From an uncultured Eubacteriales bacterium (GTDB taxonomy: Bacteria > Bacillota_A > Clostridia > Peptostreptococcales > Anaerovoracaceae), in contig CACYHM010000022.1 of NCBI GenBank assembly GCA_902774195.1, forward strand, positions 1 through 15,726: a stretch of 15,726 nucleotides of DNA, read 5' to 3'. The first letter of the stretch is position 1, and each line of letters opens with the position of its first letter. Shown in pieces: positions 1-7,720 of this stretch. The position numbers and the translations under genes were made by a program. Below the pieces are notes generated by a model. The model worked only from the letters and a program-made list of their open reading frames with translations, had not been told where the DNA came from and ran no database searches.

Positions 1-12
1 AAGAGGGACGAG

Positions 13-582
13 ATGAAAAAAACTATTACTCTGATAATGACCGTACTGATGATATTTACGCTGACGCTCGGCATGAGCGCGTGCAAAAAATCATCGGGCG
101 GAGAAGACAAGGACGGTAACAAACCGGCGGCAGCCGATACGGAAAAGATCGTGACGTCGATCACGGATATCGACACCGAGGGCATGAATGATCTTCCTCT
201 CGAGATCGAATCGGTGACTCTGTTTGAAGACGGCTCTGTCAGGATCGTCCCGACCGGAGACCTCAAAAAGAACGAGATCAAGGACGACAAGACCGATGCG
301 ATCTACCCGTTCAGGGAATTCGGCAAAGCAAAAGAGATATATCTTGTCAGATTCGGAAACAACGGCTACAGGACGGTGATCGCCCTGATGGACGACGGGA
401 CGCTGTCGGCTCTCAGCGCAAGAGAGCTCATAGAGGACAGGATAGCTGTCGTCATGCCGAACGTTTCGGGAAGGGACAACTACGTTTCGGTAGAAGAGGT
501 AAAGGACGAAGACAGCTACAAAGTCATCGGCAAAACGGATGACGGAGAAGAGATAGAGCTCGACTTCAGCCTCAACTTCTAA
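13..582 (+). CDS. Putative lipoprotein of unknown function
   Basis: A 189-residue protein with a lipoprotein signal peptide: two lysines after the start Met, a hydrophobic stretch to about residue 20 and a lipobox LGMSAC, with C24 as the predicted lipidated cysteine. A charged Lys/Ser/Gly/Asp linker follows. The mature part (about 45-189) is acidic and probably beta-rich, with no motif I recognise. It should sit on the outer face of the membrane. A GAGGGA-type ribosome site lies just before the ATG at 13. The next gene starts 21 bases after the stop, so it is probably co-transcribed with the XpaC-like and TelA genes, which suggests an envelope role. That role is inferred from context only. 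Confidence 0.8.
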   Translation: MKKTITLIMTVLMIFTLTLGMSACKKSSGGEDKDGNKPAAADTEKIVTSITDIDTEGMNDLPLEIESVTLFEDGSVRIVPTGDLKKNEIKDDKTDAIYPFREFGKAKEIYLVRFGNNGYRTVIALMDDGTLSALSARELIEDRIAVVMPNVSGRDNYVSVEEVKDEDSYKVIGKTDDGEEIELDFSLNF

Positions 583-603
583 AACAGAAAGGACCATACA
601 AAG

Positions 604-2193
604 ATGGATGCAACTCAGACAATCAATTCGGCAGTAGCCGGATGGTTCGAAGGCAATTTCAAGGAATCGGCTAAGATGACGACGAAGACTTCGCGTCTGC
701 AGGACGGAAGGCTCAGTTATTCGTTTTCTGTCGTCAACGATTCCGGCTTCAATTTCGACGACTTTTCATTCAGGATCAAGGTCATCGACAAATCGACAAA
801 CGAAGAGATAGGAACGGCTACTATAAAGGCCGGCGCGTGGAAGGCGGGCGAGAAGAAGACTTTCAGGTCGAAGCTCACCATACCTCCTGACGTGAAGAGC
901 CTGTCGTTCGTCATGTATTCGAATTCTCTCAGATACACCATCAGCGATGAAGACAGAAGCGTGATAGATTCGGCATTCGATGAAGCGGATGATGTGATGA
1001 GAGAGGTCGGACGCGTCTTCGGAAACACGGGCTCGGAAGGAGGGATCTTCGGCGAGCTCTTCGGGACCGGCGGTATGCCTGAGACGCGTACCACCACAAC
1101 TACGCAGACTACTACGACAAGGACCGCTGACGGCACCACCACTACAACGAAGACGACTACGACCAGACCCGGCGGTTCCGGAACGGTGGACGCAGGCGGT
1201 GTCCGCACCGCTTCACCTGGCAGCCAGGCCGGAGGCGTGTCCAGCTATACGCAGCGCAAGATCCAGAAGAAGCTCGACAAGATGAGACTCGGCAAATCCG
1301 GATGGACTGTCGTGGCCCTCGTGTTCGGACTCATGTTCCTGCTGTTTGCAATGGCGGCTGAAGAGATACCTGTGGCGATCGCATACGGTATATGCGGCAT
1401 CATCGGACTTGGGATCGCAGCCGTCACCAAGATCAGGAACTCCAACAGGGCCAAAAGGATCCGCACCTATGAGAGCAAGGTGAACTACAAAGGCAACACA
1501 TATATCGACGACCTTGCCGCGGCGGTAGGAAAGCCTTACGAAAAGACGGCCGACGAGCTGCAGCAGATGATAGCGGACGGATTCTTCCCGGGCGCCTATG
1601 TGGACTTCAAAAACAGGCTGCTTGTCATGACGAAAGACGGACAGCCTATGGAATCGGTCGAGAAGTCCGTTGCCCTCGGCAACAGGGCAAGGCGCAAGGC
1701 CGGTGACGAAACAGCGCCTGAGTCGCTCGACGATCTGATCACGATGACAGAAGACGCCGAGATCAAGAGCAAGCTCAAAAGGCTCAGGACTATCACAAAG
1801 AAGATCGATGCCAGAGTCGAAGAAGTGCCTGAACTCGGAAAGCAGGTCAAAGAATTCAGGGAGAAGTACTATCCTGAGGTCGTGCGCCTGACAGACGCAT
1901 ACAACGACAAGATCGCCGATCTTGCGAAGGGCAGCGACAAGCCGAAGGAGGCGGTCACGACATCGGCCGACGGCGCGCCTGTGATCAACTCGAACCCGAA
2001 CTACCTCGAGGAGCAGGCGGCCGAGATAAAGAAACAGCTGATCTCTCTGATCGACTCTGTAACAGAGGCATCGGACAACCTTCTCGAAAGGCTGTACGAG
2101 GACGACATCATGGACATCACTACAGATATCCAGAGCCTGCAGACGACGCTCTCGAGCAAGGGTCTGCTCGATTCGGATTTCGATATCCAGTAA
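604..2193 (+). CDS. XpaC-like membrane protein with an N-terminal beta domain and Thr-rich linker
   Basis: A 529-residue protein. Residues 1-120 look like an all-beta domain with no signal peptide. Residues 160-188 are a Thr-rich linker made of short TTTT runs broken by R, Q, K and G. Residues about 234-274 form two closely spaced membrane segments. Basic residues lie on both sides (KKLDKMRLGK before, KIRNSNRAKRIR after), which predicts both ends in the cytoplasm. The rest is helical and charged and resembles the XpaC family (5-bromo-4-chloroindolyl phosphate hydrolysis protein). The family call leans on the two-helix hairpin followed by a helical domain, and on the adjacent telA, since xpaC and the telA homologue yaaN are neighbours in Bacillus subtilis. 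B. subtilis XpaC is much shorter, so the first ~230 residues are an extension. AGAAAGGA lies 11 bases before the ATG. Confidence 0.7.
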   Translation: MDATQTINSAVAGWFEGNFKESAKMTTKTSRLQDGRLSYSFSVVNDSGFNFDDFSFRIKVIDKSTNEEIGTATIKAGAWKAGEKKTFRSKLTIPPDVKSLSFVMYSNSLRYTISDEDRSVIDSAFDEADDVMREVGRVFGNTGSEGGIFGELFGTGGMPETRTTTTTQTTTTRTADGTTTTTKTTTTRPGGSGTVDAGGVRTASPGSQAGGVSSYTQRKIQKKLDKMRLGKSGWTVVALVFGLMFLLFAMAAEEIPVAIAYGICGIIGLGIAAVTKIRNSNRAKRIRTYESKVNYKGNTYIDDLAAAVGKPYEKTADELQQMIADGFFPGAYVDFKNRLLVMTKDGQPMESVEKSVALGNRARRKAGDETAPESLDDLITMTEDAEIKSKLKRLRTITKKIDARVEEVPELGKQVKEFREKYYPEVVRLTDAYNDKIADLAKGSDKPKEAVTTSADGAPVINSNPNYLEEQAAEIKKQLISLIDSVTEASDNLLERLYEDDIMDITTDIQSLQTTLSSKGLLDSDFDIQ

Positions 2194-2224
2194 ATAATTA
2201 TCTTGGAATATAAGGAGGACAACC

Positions 2225-3478
2225 ATGGCAGAATTAGAACTTACACCTGAAGCAGTAGAAGCGGTCAATGATGCAGCTGAAGCTACAACGGCTTCACTGT
2301 CCGAAGATGTACATGAAGTCGCGTCCCAGGCGGCCTCGCTCGACACTATGGCTGCGCCTGTTCTCGAGTTCGGAGCAGAGGCAGAAGCAGCAGAGAAGGA
2401 GGAGCCTCTCGCGCAGTTCACTGCCGATGAGCAGAGACAGATCAGGACAGTTGCCGACAAGATCGACATCACAGACAGCAACGCGGTCCTCGGATACGGA
2501 GCCAGTGCGCAGCGCAAGGTCTCTGACTTCGCTGACGGAGCTCTCCAGAGCGTAAGGGCGAAGGACATGGGCGAGACAGGCAAGGTTCTCACATCGCTGC
2601 TCGTCGAGCTCAAGACCAACGGCGAAGAGAAGAAGAGCGTGCTCGGCAAGCTTTTCGGAAACGCCGAGAAGAGCTTTGAGAAACTCAAAGCCCAGTACAG
2701 CACGACAGAGGCCAACATCGACAGACTCGTAGGACTCCTCGAGGATCACGAGCAGCAGCTTAGAAAAGACATCATCCAGCTCGACAAGCTCTATGACAAG
2801 AACAAGCTCTACTTCAAGGAGATCTCGATGTACATCGAGGCCGGCAAGCTGGCTATCGAGAAGGCCAGAAACGAGACTCTCCCGCAGCTTGAGGCAAAGG
2901 CAAAAGAGACGAACGCTGCAGAAGACATCCATGCGGCTCATGATTTCGCCGACATGATCACGAGATTCGAGAAGAAGATATACGACCTTGAGCTTTCGAG
3001 AACGGTATGTCTCCAGTCCGCGCCTGAGATCAGGATGGTACAGAACTCAGATACCATCATGTCCGAGAAGATCCGCATCACTATTCTGAACGTCATCCCG
3101 ATGTGGAAGACGCAGATGGTGCTCGCTCTCAACAACTACCATACGCAGAAGGCTATCGAGGCCCAGCAGGCAGTAACAGACGCGACAAACGAGATGCTCA
3201 CAAAGAACGCCGAGGCTCTCCACCAGAGCACGGTCGACACCGCAAGGGCGAGCGAGAGAGGCATCGTGGACATCGAGACGCTGCAGCACACTAACGAGCA
3301 GCTGATCAGCGCTCTCAACGAGATCCAGCAGATCCAGGAGGACGGCAGGGTCGCAAGAGCAGCGGCAGAGCAGGAACTCGTAAAGATCGAGCAGGAGCTC
3401 AAGGACAAGATGCTCGGCATAGCGGCTACAGCAGGCAGAAGCGCCGAAGAGATCGCCGCAGCCCGCAGCAACGGCTGA
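2225..3478 (+). CDS. telA: TelA / toxic anion resistance family protein
   Basis: A 417-residue, almost wholly helical cytoplasmic protein matching the TelA (YaaN/KlaA) family in length and layout. It has an acidic Ala-rich start (about 1-55), then a core with GKVLTSLLVELKTNGEE and a FEKLKAQYSTTEANIDRLVGL-type coiled coil. The family-typical stretch LYDKNKLYFKEISMYIEAGK follows, and later QNSDTIMSEKIRITILNVIPMWKTQ. The tail is a long coiled coil. TelA proteins were named for tellurite resistance but are generally linked to envelope and cell-wall stress; the biochemical role is unsettled. A perfect AAGGAGG (2212-2218) lies 6 bases before the ATG. It follows the XpaC-like gene by 31 bases, so the two are almost certainly one transcript. 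Confidence 0.9.
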   Translation: MAELELTPEAVEAVNDAAEATTASLSEDVHEVASQAASLDTMAAPVLEFGAEAEAAEKEEPLAQFTADEQRQIRTVADKIDITDSNAVLGYGASAQRKVSDFADGALQSVRAKDMGETGKVLTSLLVELKTNGEEKKSVLGKLFGNAEKSFEKLKAQYSTTEANIDRLVGLLEDHEQQLRKDIIQLDKLYDKNKLYFKEISMYIEAGKLAIEKARNETLPQLEAKAKETNAAEDIHAAHDFADMITRFEKKIYDLELSRTVCLQSAPEIRMVQNSDTIMSEKIRITILNVIPMWKTQMVLALNNYHTQKAIEAQQAVTDATNEMLTKNAEALHQSTVDTARASERGIVDIETLQHTNEQLISALNEIQQIQEDGRVARAAAEQELVKIEQELKDKMLGIAATAGRSAEEIAAARSNG

Positions 3479-3585
3479 TATCTCTGCCGGTACGCCTGTC
3501 AAGCGTCAGTATCTGCGCAGCAGCAGCTGACTCCGGCCATAAGCATGGCGCCGGACCTGACGCCGGCTGTCCCGGCGATGCAAGT

Positions 3586-3785
3586 GGTGCAAATGGTGTA
3601 ATATCTCATTGTATTGACATCTTCTCACACCATTTTGCGGATAATAGGGCAGATAATAACGCAAAATCATTAAAATGGTGTAAAATCCTGACGAATCTCA
3701 GAGATTTTACACCGTTTTTTCGGAAATACGGTGTAACTAAACCGAAAAAACTGAAATTATTACACCCGATGACCGTGTTTACACC
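3586..3785. promoter_or_regulatory. Cluster of GGTGTAA / TTACACC boxes upstream of the nuclease gene
   Basis: The 318-base gap 3479-3796 holds six exact copies of one heptamer: GGTGTAA at 3595-3601, 3677-3683 and 3730-3736, and TTACACC at 3707-3713, 3760-3766 and 3779-3785. Near copies are GGTGCAA at 3586-3592 and TCACACC at 3625-3631. AAATGGTGT (3591-3599) and ACACCATTT (3627-3635) form a 9-bp inverted repeat around a TTGACA (3614-3619). A GATAAT lies at 3640-3645, but the 20-base spacing makes this a poor promoter. The last box ends 11 bases before the nuclease ATG. The pattern suggests a multi-site operator or a set of alternative hairpins; no regulator is recognised. The first ~100 bases (3479-3580) show only GC-rich short palindromes. 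Confidence 0.45.
3672..3720 (+). terminator. Hairpin with T-tract between telA and the nuclease gene
   Basis: Bases 3672-3687 pair with 3703-3718: 11 perfect pairs (GGTGTAAAATC with GATTTTACACC), then a T/G wobble and four A-T pairs. The loop is 15 bases, and the T-run at 3715-3720 overlaps the foot of the stem. It can act as an intrinsic terminator for the telA operon, and the A-rich left side means it might also work on the other strand. Two heptamer boxes form its stem, so it could equally be a regulatory hairpin. Confidence 0.5.
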
Positions 3786-3796
3786 CTGGTGACTGT

Positions 3797-4834
3797 ATGA
3801 GTAAAAAGGGCAGCAGCAATAATAAGATCAGCAGCAATAGCAGCAAAAGCATCAATAACAGAAGCTATAACAGCAGCAGACCGGGCAGCGGGAGAAACAG
3901 GAATTTTGTCGTTGCGGCGATTATCCTAGTCTGCTGCCTGTGTTTCGCTGCGATAAAATACTGCGAAGTCAGAAACAGGGACTCCGGCGGCGCGGAGAGG
4001 CGGCAGAATGCGACTGTTGAGGCCGGACCGGTGGCAAGTGATGACGGCGCCGGAAATGTCGCGGTGATCGACCCGGATGATCTGCCGGAATACGACGGCC
4101 ATCATTATGTGACGGTGAACGGAAATGTGCCGGAGTTCCCAGATGATGTCACTGCGAAGGCTTGTGATGCATCGGGCAGACCTGCCCCGTACGAGTACTA
4201 CGGCAGCCTCGATGACCTGGGGAGATGCACGGCTGCATACGGCTGTCTTGGAGAGGAGACCATGCCTCAGGAAGGGATGGAAAGGGGCGATATATCACTG
4301 ATACATCCGTCAGGCTGGGCAAAGGCCCAGAACTGGGAACGCTGCCACCTCATAGCCTGGGCGCTTTCGGCCGAGGACGCCAATCCGTGCAACCTCATGA
4401 CCGGCACTCACTATCTGAACTACGACAGCATGAGGCCGCTCGAGGAGGAAGTCGAGCACTACATCTGGAACACCGGCAACCACGTGCTGTACATGGTGAG
4501 GCCGTGGTTCAGCGGGGACGAACTCGTGGCAAGGGGCGTGCAGATGACCGCCCGTTCGGTCGAAGACGGAGGAAAGGGAATTTCCTTCAATGTATACTGC
4601 TTCAACGTGACTCCGAACGCCTCGATAGACTACATGACAGGCATCGTCACGACAGAAGAACAGGCTGCTCAGGAGGCGAGGCTCTATGTCATAAACAAGC
4701 GCTCCCGCGTATTCCATTATCCGAGCTGCGACGGTGCGAAGAGCATGTCGCCGCACAACAGGGAAGAAGTCACTGCGACGAGAGTAGAGCTGACATCGCA
4801 GGGTTATATACCGTGCGGGTACTGCGAACCGTAA
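3797..4834 (+). CDS. Membrane-anchored DNA/RNA non-specific endonuclease with C-terminal zinc-binding-like tail
   Basis: A 345-residue protein. Residues 1-35 are a Ser/Asn/Arg-rich cytoplasmic tail; about 36-57 is a membrane segment, placing the rest outside the cell. The nuclease domain (about 90-275) carries NWERCHLIAWAL, which matches the DRGH-type motif of the EndA/NucA beta-beta-alpha-metal family, with H184 as probable general base. TGTHYLNYDSMRPLEE follows, with N208 as the likely metal-binding Asn. The usual Gly before the His is Cys183. The end (about 300-345) reads VFHYPSC...IPCGYC, giving H307, C311, C340 and C343, an Ada-like zinc-binding tail seen on other secreted nucleases. The likely role is degradation of extracellular nucleic acid or processing for uptake. 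The ribosome site is weak (GGTGA, 4 bases before ATG). Upstream lies the heptamer-box cluster. Confidence 0.82.
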   Translation: MSKKGSSNNKISSNSSKSINNRSYNSSRPGSGRNRNFVVAAIILVCCLCFAAIKYCEVRNRDSGGAERRQNATVEAGPVASDDGAGNVAVIDPDDLPEYDGHHYVTVNGNVPEFPDDVTAKACDASGRPAPYEYYGSLDDLGRCTAAYGCLGEETMPQEGMERGDISLIHPSGWAKAQNWERCHLIAWALSAEDANPCNLMTGTHYLNYDSMRPLEEEVEHYIWNTGNHVLYMVRPWFSGDELVARGVQMTARSVEDGGKGISFNVYCFNVTPNASIDYMTGIVTTEEQAAQEARLYVINKRSRVFHYPSCDGAKSMSPHNREEVTATRVELTSQGYIPCGYCEP

Positions 4835-4874
4835 AACGGCATAGTTTAACACCGGAACTGCGCCGCTATGGAAC

Positions 4875-4986
4875 TTGTCTCCGTTTTTATACTGTTTTGT
4901 ATAATACTTCCTCGGGGATCATTTCCCCGGCGGCTGCGGACGCTGCATGCCGGACTGTTTCTGAAAAAACAAAAAAAGTGTATAAT
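4875..4986 (+). promoter_or_regulatory. Intergenic region with two -10-like TATAAT boxes before the EAL-GGDEF/RT operon
   Basis: The 204-base gap 4835-5038 has two TATAAT hexamers. The one at 4900-4905 has TTGTCT at 4875-4880, with a long 19-base spacer. The other, at 4981-4986, lies 53 bases before the preferred start at 5039 and follows an A-rich tract, but no good -35 is seen. Between them CGGGGA (4913-4918) pairs with TCCCCG (4924-4929) over a 5-base loop, without a T-run. The best guess is that the second TATAAT drives the operon. Confidence 0.4.
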
Positions 4987-5038
4987 AATTATGTATGTGC
5001 TTTGTTTATAGCAGAGAAACAGCGAAGGGATGAGAGAC

Positions 5039-7720
5039 ATGACGGGAATGCAGCGCTACATAGCAGAGAACTTTGAAAAGGCACTGGGCGGGGGCTGGCT
5101 CCGGGTATGGTACCAGCCTGTCATAAGAGGCTCAAACGGAAGGGTCTGCAGCGAGGAGGCTCTGTCACGCTGGATAGAGCCTGACGGAGCCATTATATAT
5201 CCGGATGTTTTCGTGCCGGCTCTCGAAGAGGCCGGACTCATACATATGCTGGATCTCCACGTTGTCGACCGGATAGTCAAAGACCTGGAGAGGCGCAGGG
5301 AAGCGGGACTCTATACCGTACCGGTATCGTTCAATGTTTCCCGTGCGGACTTCGAGCTCTGCGACATGGTCGAAGAAGTCAGAAAACGCGTCGATGATGC
5401 AGGTATCAACAGAGGTCTTATGACCGTCGAGATCACGGAGAGCGTGCTGGGTTCCGATCTCGAGCAGATGCGGCAGCAGATCGGACGTTTCCGCTCGCTG
5501 GGATTCAGGGTATGCATGGACGACTTCGGCAGCGGGTATTCCACTCTCGGCTTCCTTCAGAAGACCGATGTGGATGCGCTGAAGCTCGATCTGAACTTCA
5601 TGCGTGAGTTCAACAGCAACAGCAAGACAAGGCTCATAGTCACGCAGCTCGTCAGACTGATATCCGCGCTTGGCATGGACACCATAGCCGAGGGCGTCGA
5701 GACAGAGGAGCAGTTCGAGTTTCTGAGAGAGATAGGCTGCACCAAGATGCAGGGCTTCTACTTCTGCGAAGCGATCCCGATCGAAGAGATACTCGCGAGA
5801 TATGCAGAAGGCCGGCAGATAGGGTTTGAAAATCCCGATGAAACGGAGTATTATGAAACGCTTGGCAGGATCAGCCTTTTCGACCTGGACGATATAACGT
5901 CCGAAGAGAGGGACCCGGACGGCACAAAGAGCCTGCAGAAATACTTTGCATCGCTTCCGGTAGCCATACTCGAGTACAACGGAGAGAACATCCGGGTGGC
6001 GCGATGCAACAGGAGCTACAAGGATTTCCTTCGCGACACATTCCATCTTGATGATGAGAAGAGAAAAAGCAACCATCTCCCGGGCCTCGGCGACAAGGGC
6101 TCTGAGATAACAGAACTCATGGAACGCGCCAGAGGGAAGGACCGCAGGATACTCTTCGAAGAGAAGATAAGCGAAAAGGCCAGTATCAACGGCTTCATAA
6201 GACACTCGGCGGACAATCCGGTAACGGGATATTCCGCGTTCACCATAGCGATACTGAGCAACAAGGATTTCGAAGACAGCTCAGGCGTGACCTTCGCCCG
6301 TGCGGCGAGGGCCCTGTCGATCGACTATATCAACCTGTATTACGTGAACTGCATCACAGATGAGTTCACGGAATACGACCCGGACGCCGAACGCGGCAAT
6401 CTGTCGGTCGAAAGACGCGGGAAGGATTTCTTCAGCTCCGCGCGAGCGGACGCAGCCAGAGCGGTCTATCCGCAGGACCTGGAACGCTTCCTCGCGGAGT
6501 TCACAAAGGAGAACGTGCTCGAAATACTCGATCAGCAGGGTACATATACCCTTTCGTACCGCCTGATGAAAGACGGCGAACCGGTATATGTGAACATGAA
6601 GGCTGTGAAGGTGGACGATGAGCACCTGGTCATCGGCGTGAACGATGTGGACGCCTACATGCGCCATCAGGAGGCGCTCGAAAGAGCGCAGGCCGAGAGT
6701 ACGACATATGCAAGGATCACAGCGCTTGCCGGCAATTACATAGCCATTTTCACTGTCGATCCTGTTACCGACGACTATGTCCGGTATGCCTCAACGGCTG
6801 TATTCGACAGTTACGGCATCGAGAGCAAGGGCACGGATTTCTTCAATGAGACTCTGCGCCTTGCCACGGATACGGTGTACGGCGAGGATCTCGAAGGATT
6901 CAGGCTCGTGTTCAGCAAGGAGAACATAATGCGGGACATCGAACAGACGGGCCTTTTCGAGCTGAATTACCGCCTGATAGCAGAGGGAAAGCCTCTGCAT
7001 GTGGCTCTAAGGGCCGCCATGGTCGAAGAAAAAGACGGGCCGCGCCTCATCGTGGGTCTCAGCAATATAGAAGACAGGATACAGCGCAGCCTGGAGTACG
7101 AGAATTCGCTCAGGGAAGCCCGCGCCATGGTAACTACAGACGGCCTCACGGGAGTCAAGAACAAGGCCGCATACATGAACGCCGAGAACGAGCTGAACGA
7201 CGAGATAAAGCTGGGAGGACAGCCGGAATTCGCCATCGTCGTTGCCGACCTGAACGGACTCAAGGAAATAAACGACCAGCATGGCCACCAGACGGGGGAC
7301 AACTTCCTCAAGGCCGGCTGCCGCGCGATATGCGACATATTCGATCACAGCCCGGTGTTCCGCGTCGGAGGAGACGAATTCGCCGTTATAGTTCGCGGCA
7401 GGGATTACGAGGACCTTGACGCCCTCATCGAAGAAATGGCCGCTCACAACGAGCGCTGCATACAGGCCAGAAAGGTGAAAACCGGAGGCTATTCGGCGGC
7501 AAAGCAGATGACGGTGACTGCCGGAAGCTTTGACCGCGACAGCAAAGTGGAACGTGATTACTCGGATGCGAGCGCCGGAGAGATATACAGCTTCGATCCG
7601 GAAGATGTAGTCATCGCGTGCGGTATGGCACGCTTTGAGGATGACACGGATGTGGCAGCGGTATTCGACCGTGCGGACCTCGCGATGTTTGAAAACAAAA
7701 AAGAACTTAAAAGCAGATAA
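5039..7720 (+). CDS. Bifunctional c-di-GMP enzyme: EAL - PAS-like repeats - GGDEF
   Basis: I prefer the ATG at 5039 (893 residues): AAGGG at 5025-5029 is 9 bases away, but abuts the in-frame ATG at 5030. The EAL phosphodiesterase domain (about 12-250) keeps the usual metal and catalytic motifs: EAL (40-42), NVSR, EITES, DDFGSG (161-166), LKLD, AEGVE and MQGF. The middle has a PAS-like segment (about 290-400) and two homologous ~115-residue repeats (about 430-545 and 567-690), each starting YI and sharing DFF...ENI/V...Y/NYRL. The C-terminal GGDEF cyclase domain (about 700-893) has DLNGLKEINDQHGH and an intact GGDEF (777-781). It lacks an RxxD inhibitory site. No membrane segment or signal peptide is seen, so it is cytoplasmic. 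EAL-first, GGDEF-last is the reverse of the common order. Its stop overlaps the start of the RT gene. Confidence 0.92.
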   Translation: MTGMQRYIAENFEKALGGGWLRVWYQPVIRGSNGRVCSEEALSRWIEPDGAIIYPDVFVPALEEAGLIHMLDLHVVDRIVKDLERRREAGLYTVPVSFNVSRADFELCDMVEEVRKRVDDAGINRGLMTVEITESVLGSDLEQMRQQIGRFRSLGFRVCMDDFGSGYSTLGFLQKTDVDALKLDLNFMREFNSNSKTRLIVTQLVRLISALGMDTIAEGVETEEQFEFLREIGCTKMQGFYFCEAIPIEEILARYAEGRQIGFENPDETEYYETLGRISLFDLDDITSEERDPDGTKSLQKYFASLPVAILEYNGENIRVARCNRSYKDFLRDTFHLDDEKRKSNHLPGLGDKGSEITELMERARGKDRRILFEEKISEKASINGFIRHSADNPVTGYSAFTIAILSNKDFEDSSGVTFARAARALSIDYINLYYVNCITDEFTEYDPDAERGNLSVERRGKDFFSSARADAARAVYPQDLERFLAEFTKENVLEILDQQGTYTLSYRLMKDGEPVYVNMKAVKVDDEHLVIGVNDVDAYMRHQEALERAQAESTTYARITALAGNYIAIFTVDPVTDDYVRYASTAVFDSYGIESKGTDFFNETLRLATDTVYGEDLEGFRLVFSKENIMRDIEQTGLFELNYRLIAEGKPLHVALRAAMVEEKDGPRLIVGLSNIEDRIQRSLEYENSLREARAMVTTDGLTGVKNKAAYMNAENELNDEIKLGGQPEFAIVVADLNGLKEINDQHGHQTGDNFLKAGCRAICDIFDHSPVFRVGGDEFAVIVRGRDYEDLDALIEEMAAHNERCIQARKVKTGGYSAAKQMTVTAGSFDRDSKVERDYSDASAGEIYSFDPEDVVIACGMARFEDDTDVAAVFDRADLAMFENKKELKSR

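Noticed and set aside
1213..2718. Long open frame on the minus strand
   Set aside because: It spans the end of the XpaC-like gene and the start of telA in antisense, has low-complexity Ser-rich and His/Arg-rich composition, and lacks a ribosome site; a shadow of the + strand genes.
4913..4929. Terminator after the nuclease gene
   Set aside because: A small GC-rich hairpin is present but no T-run follows it.
4225..5076. Second + strand frame overlapping the nuclease gene
   Set aside because: It reads the nuclease sequence in another frame and gives an Arg/His-rich product without motifs.
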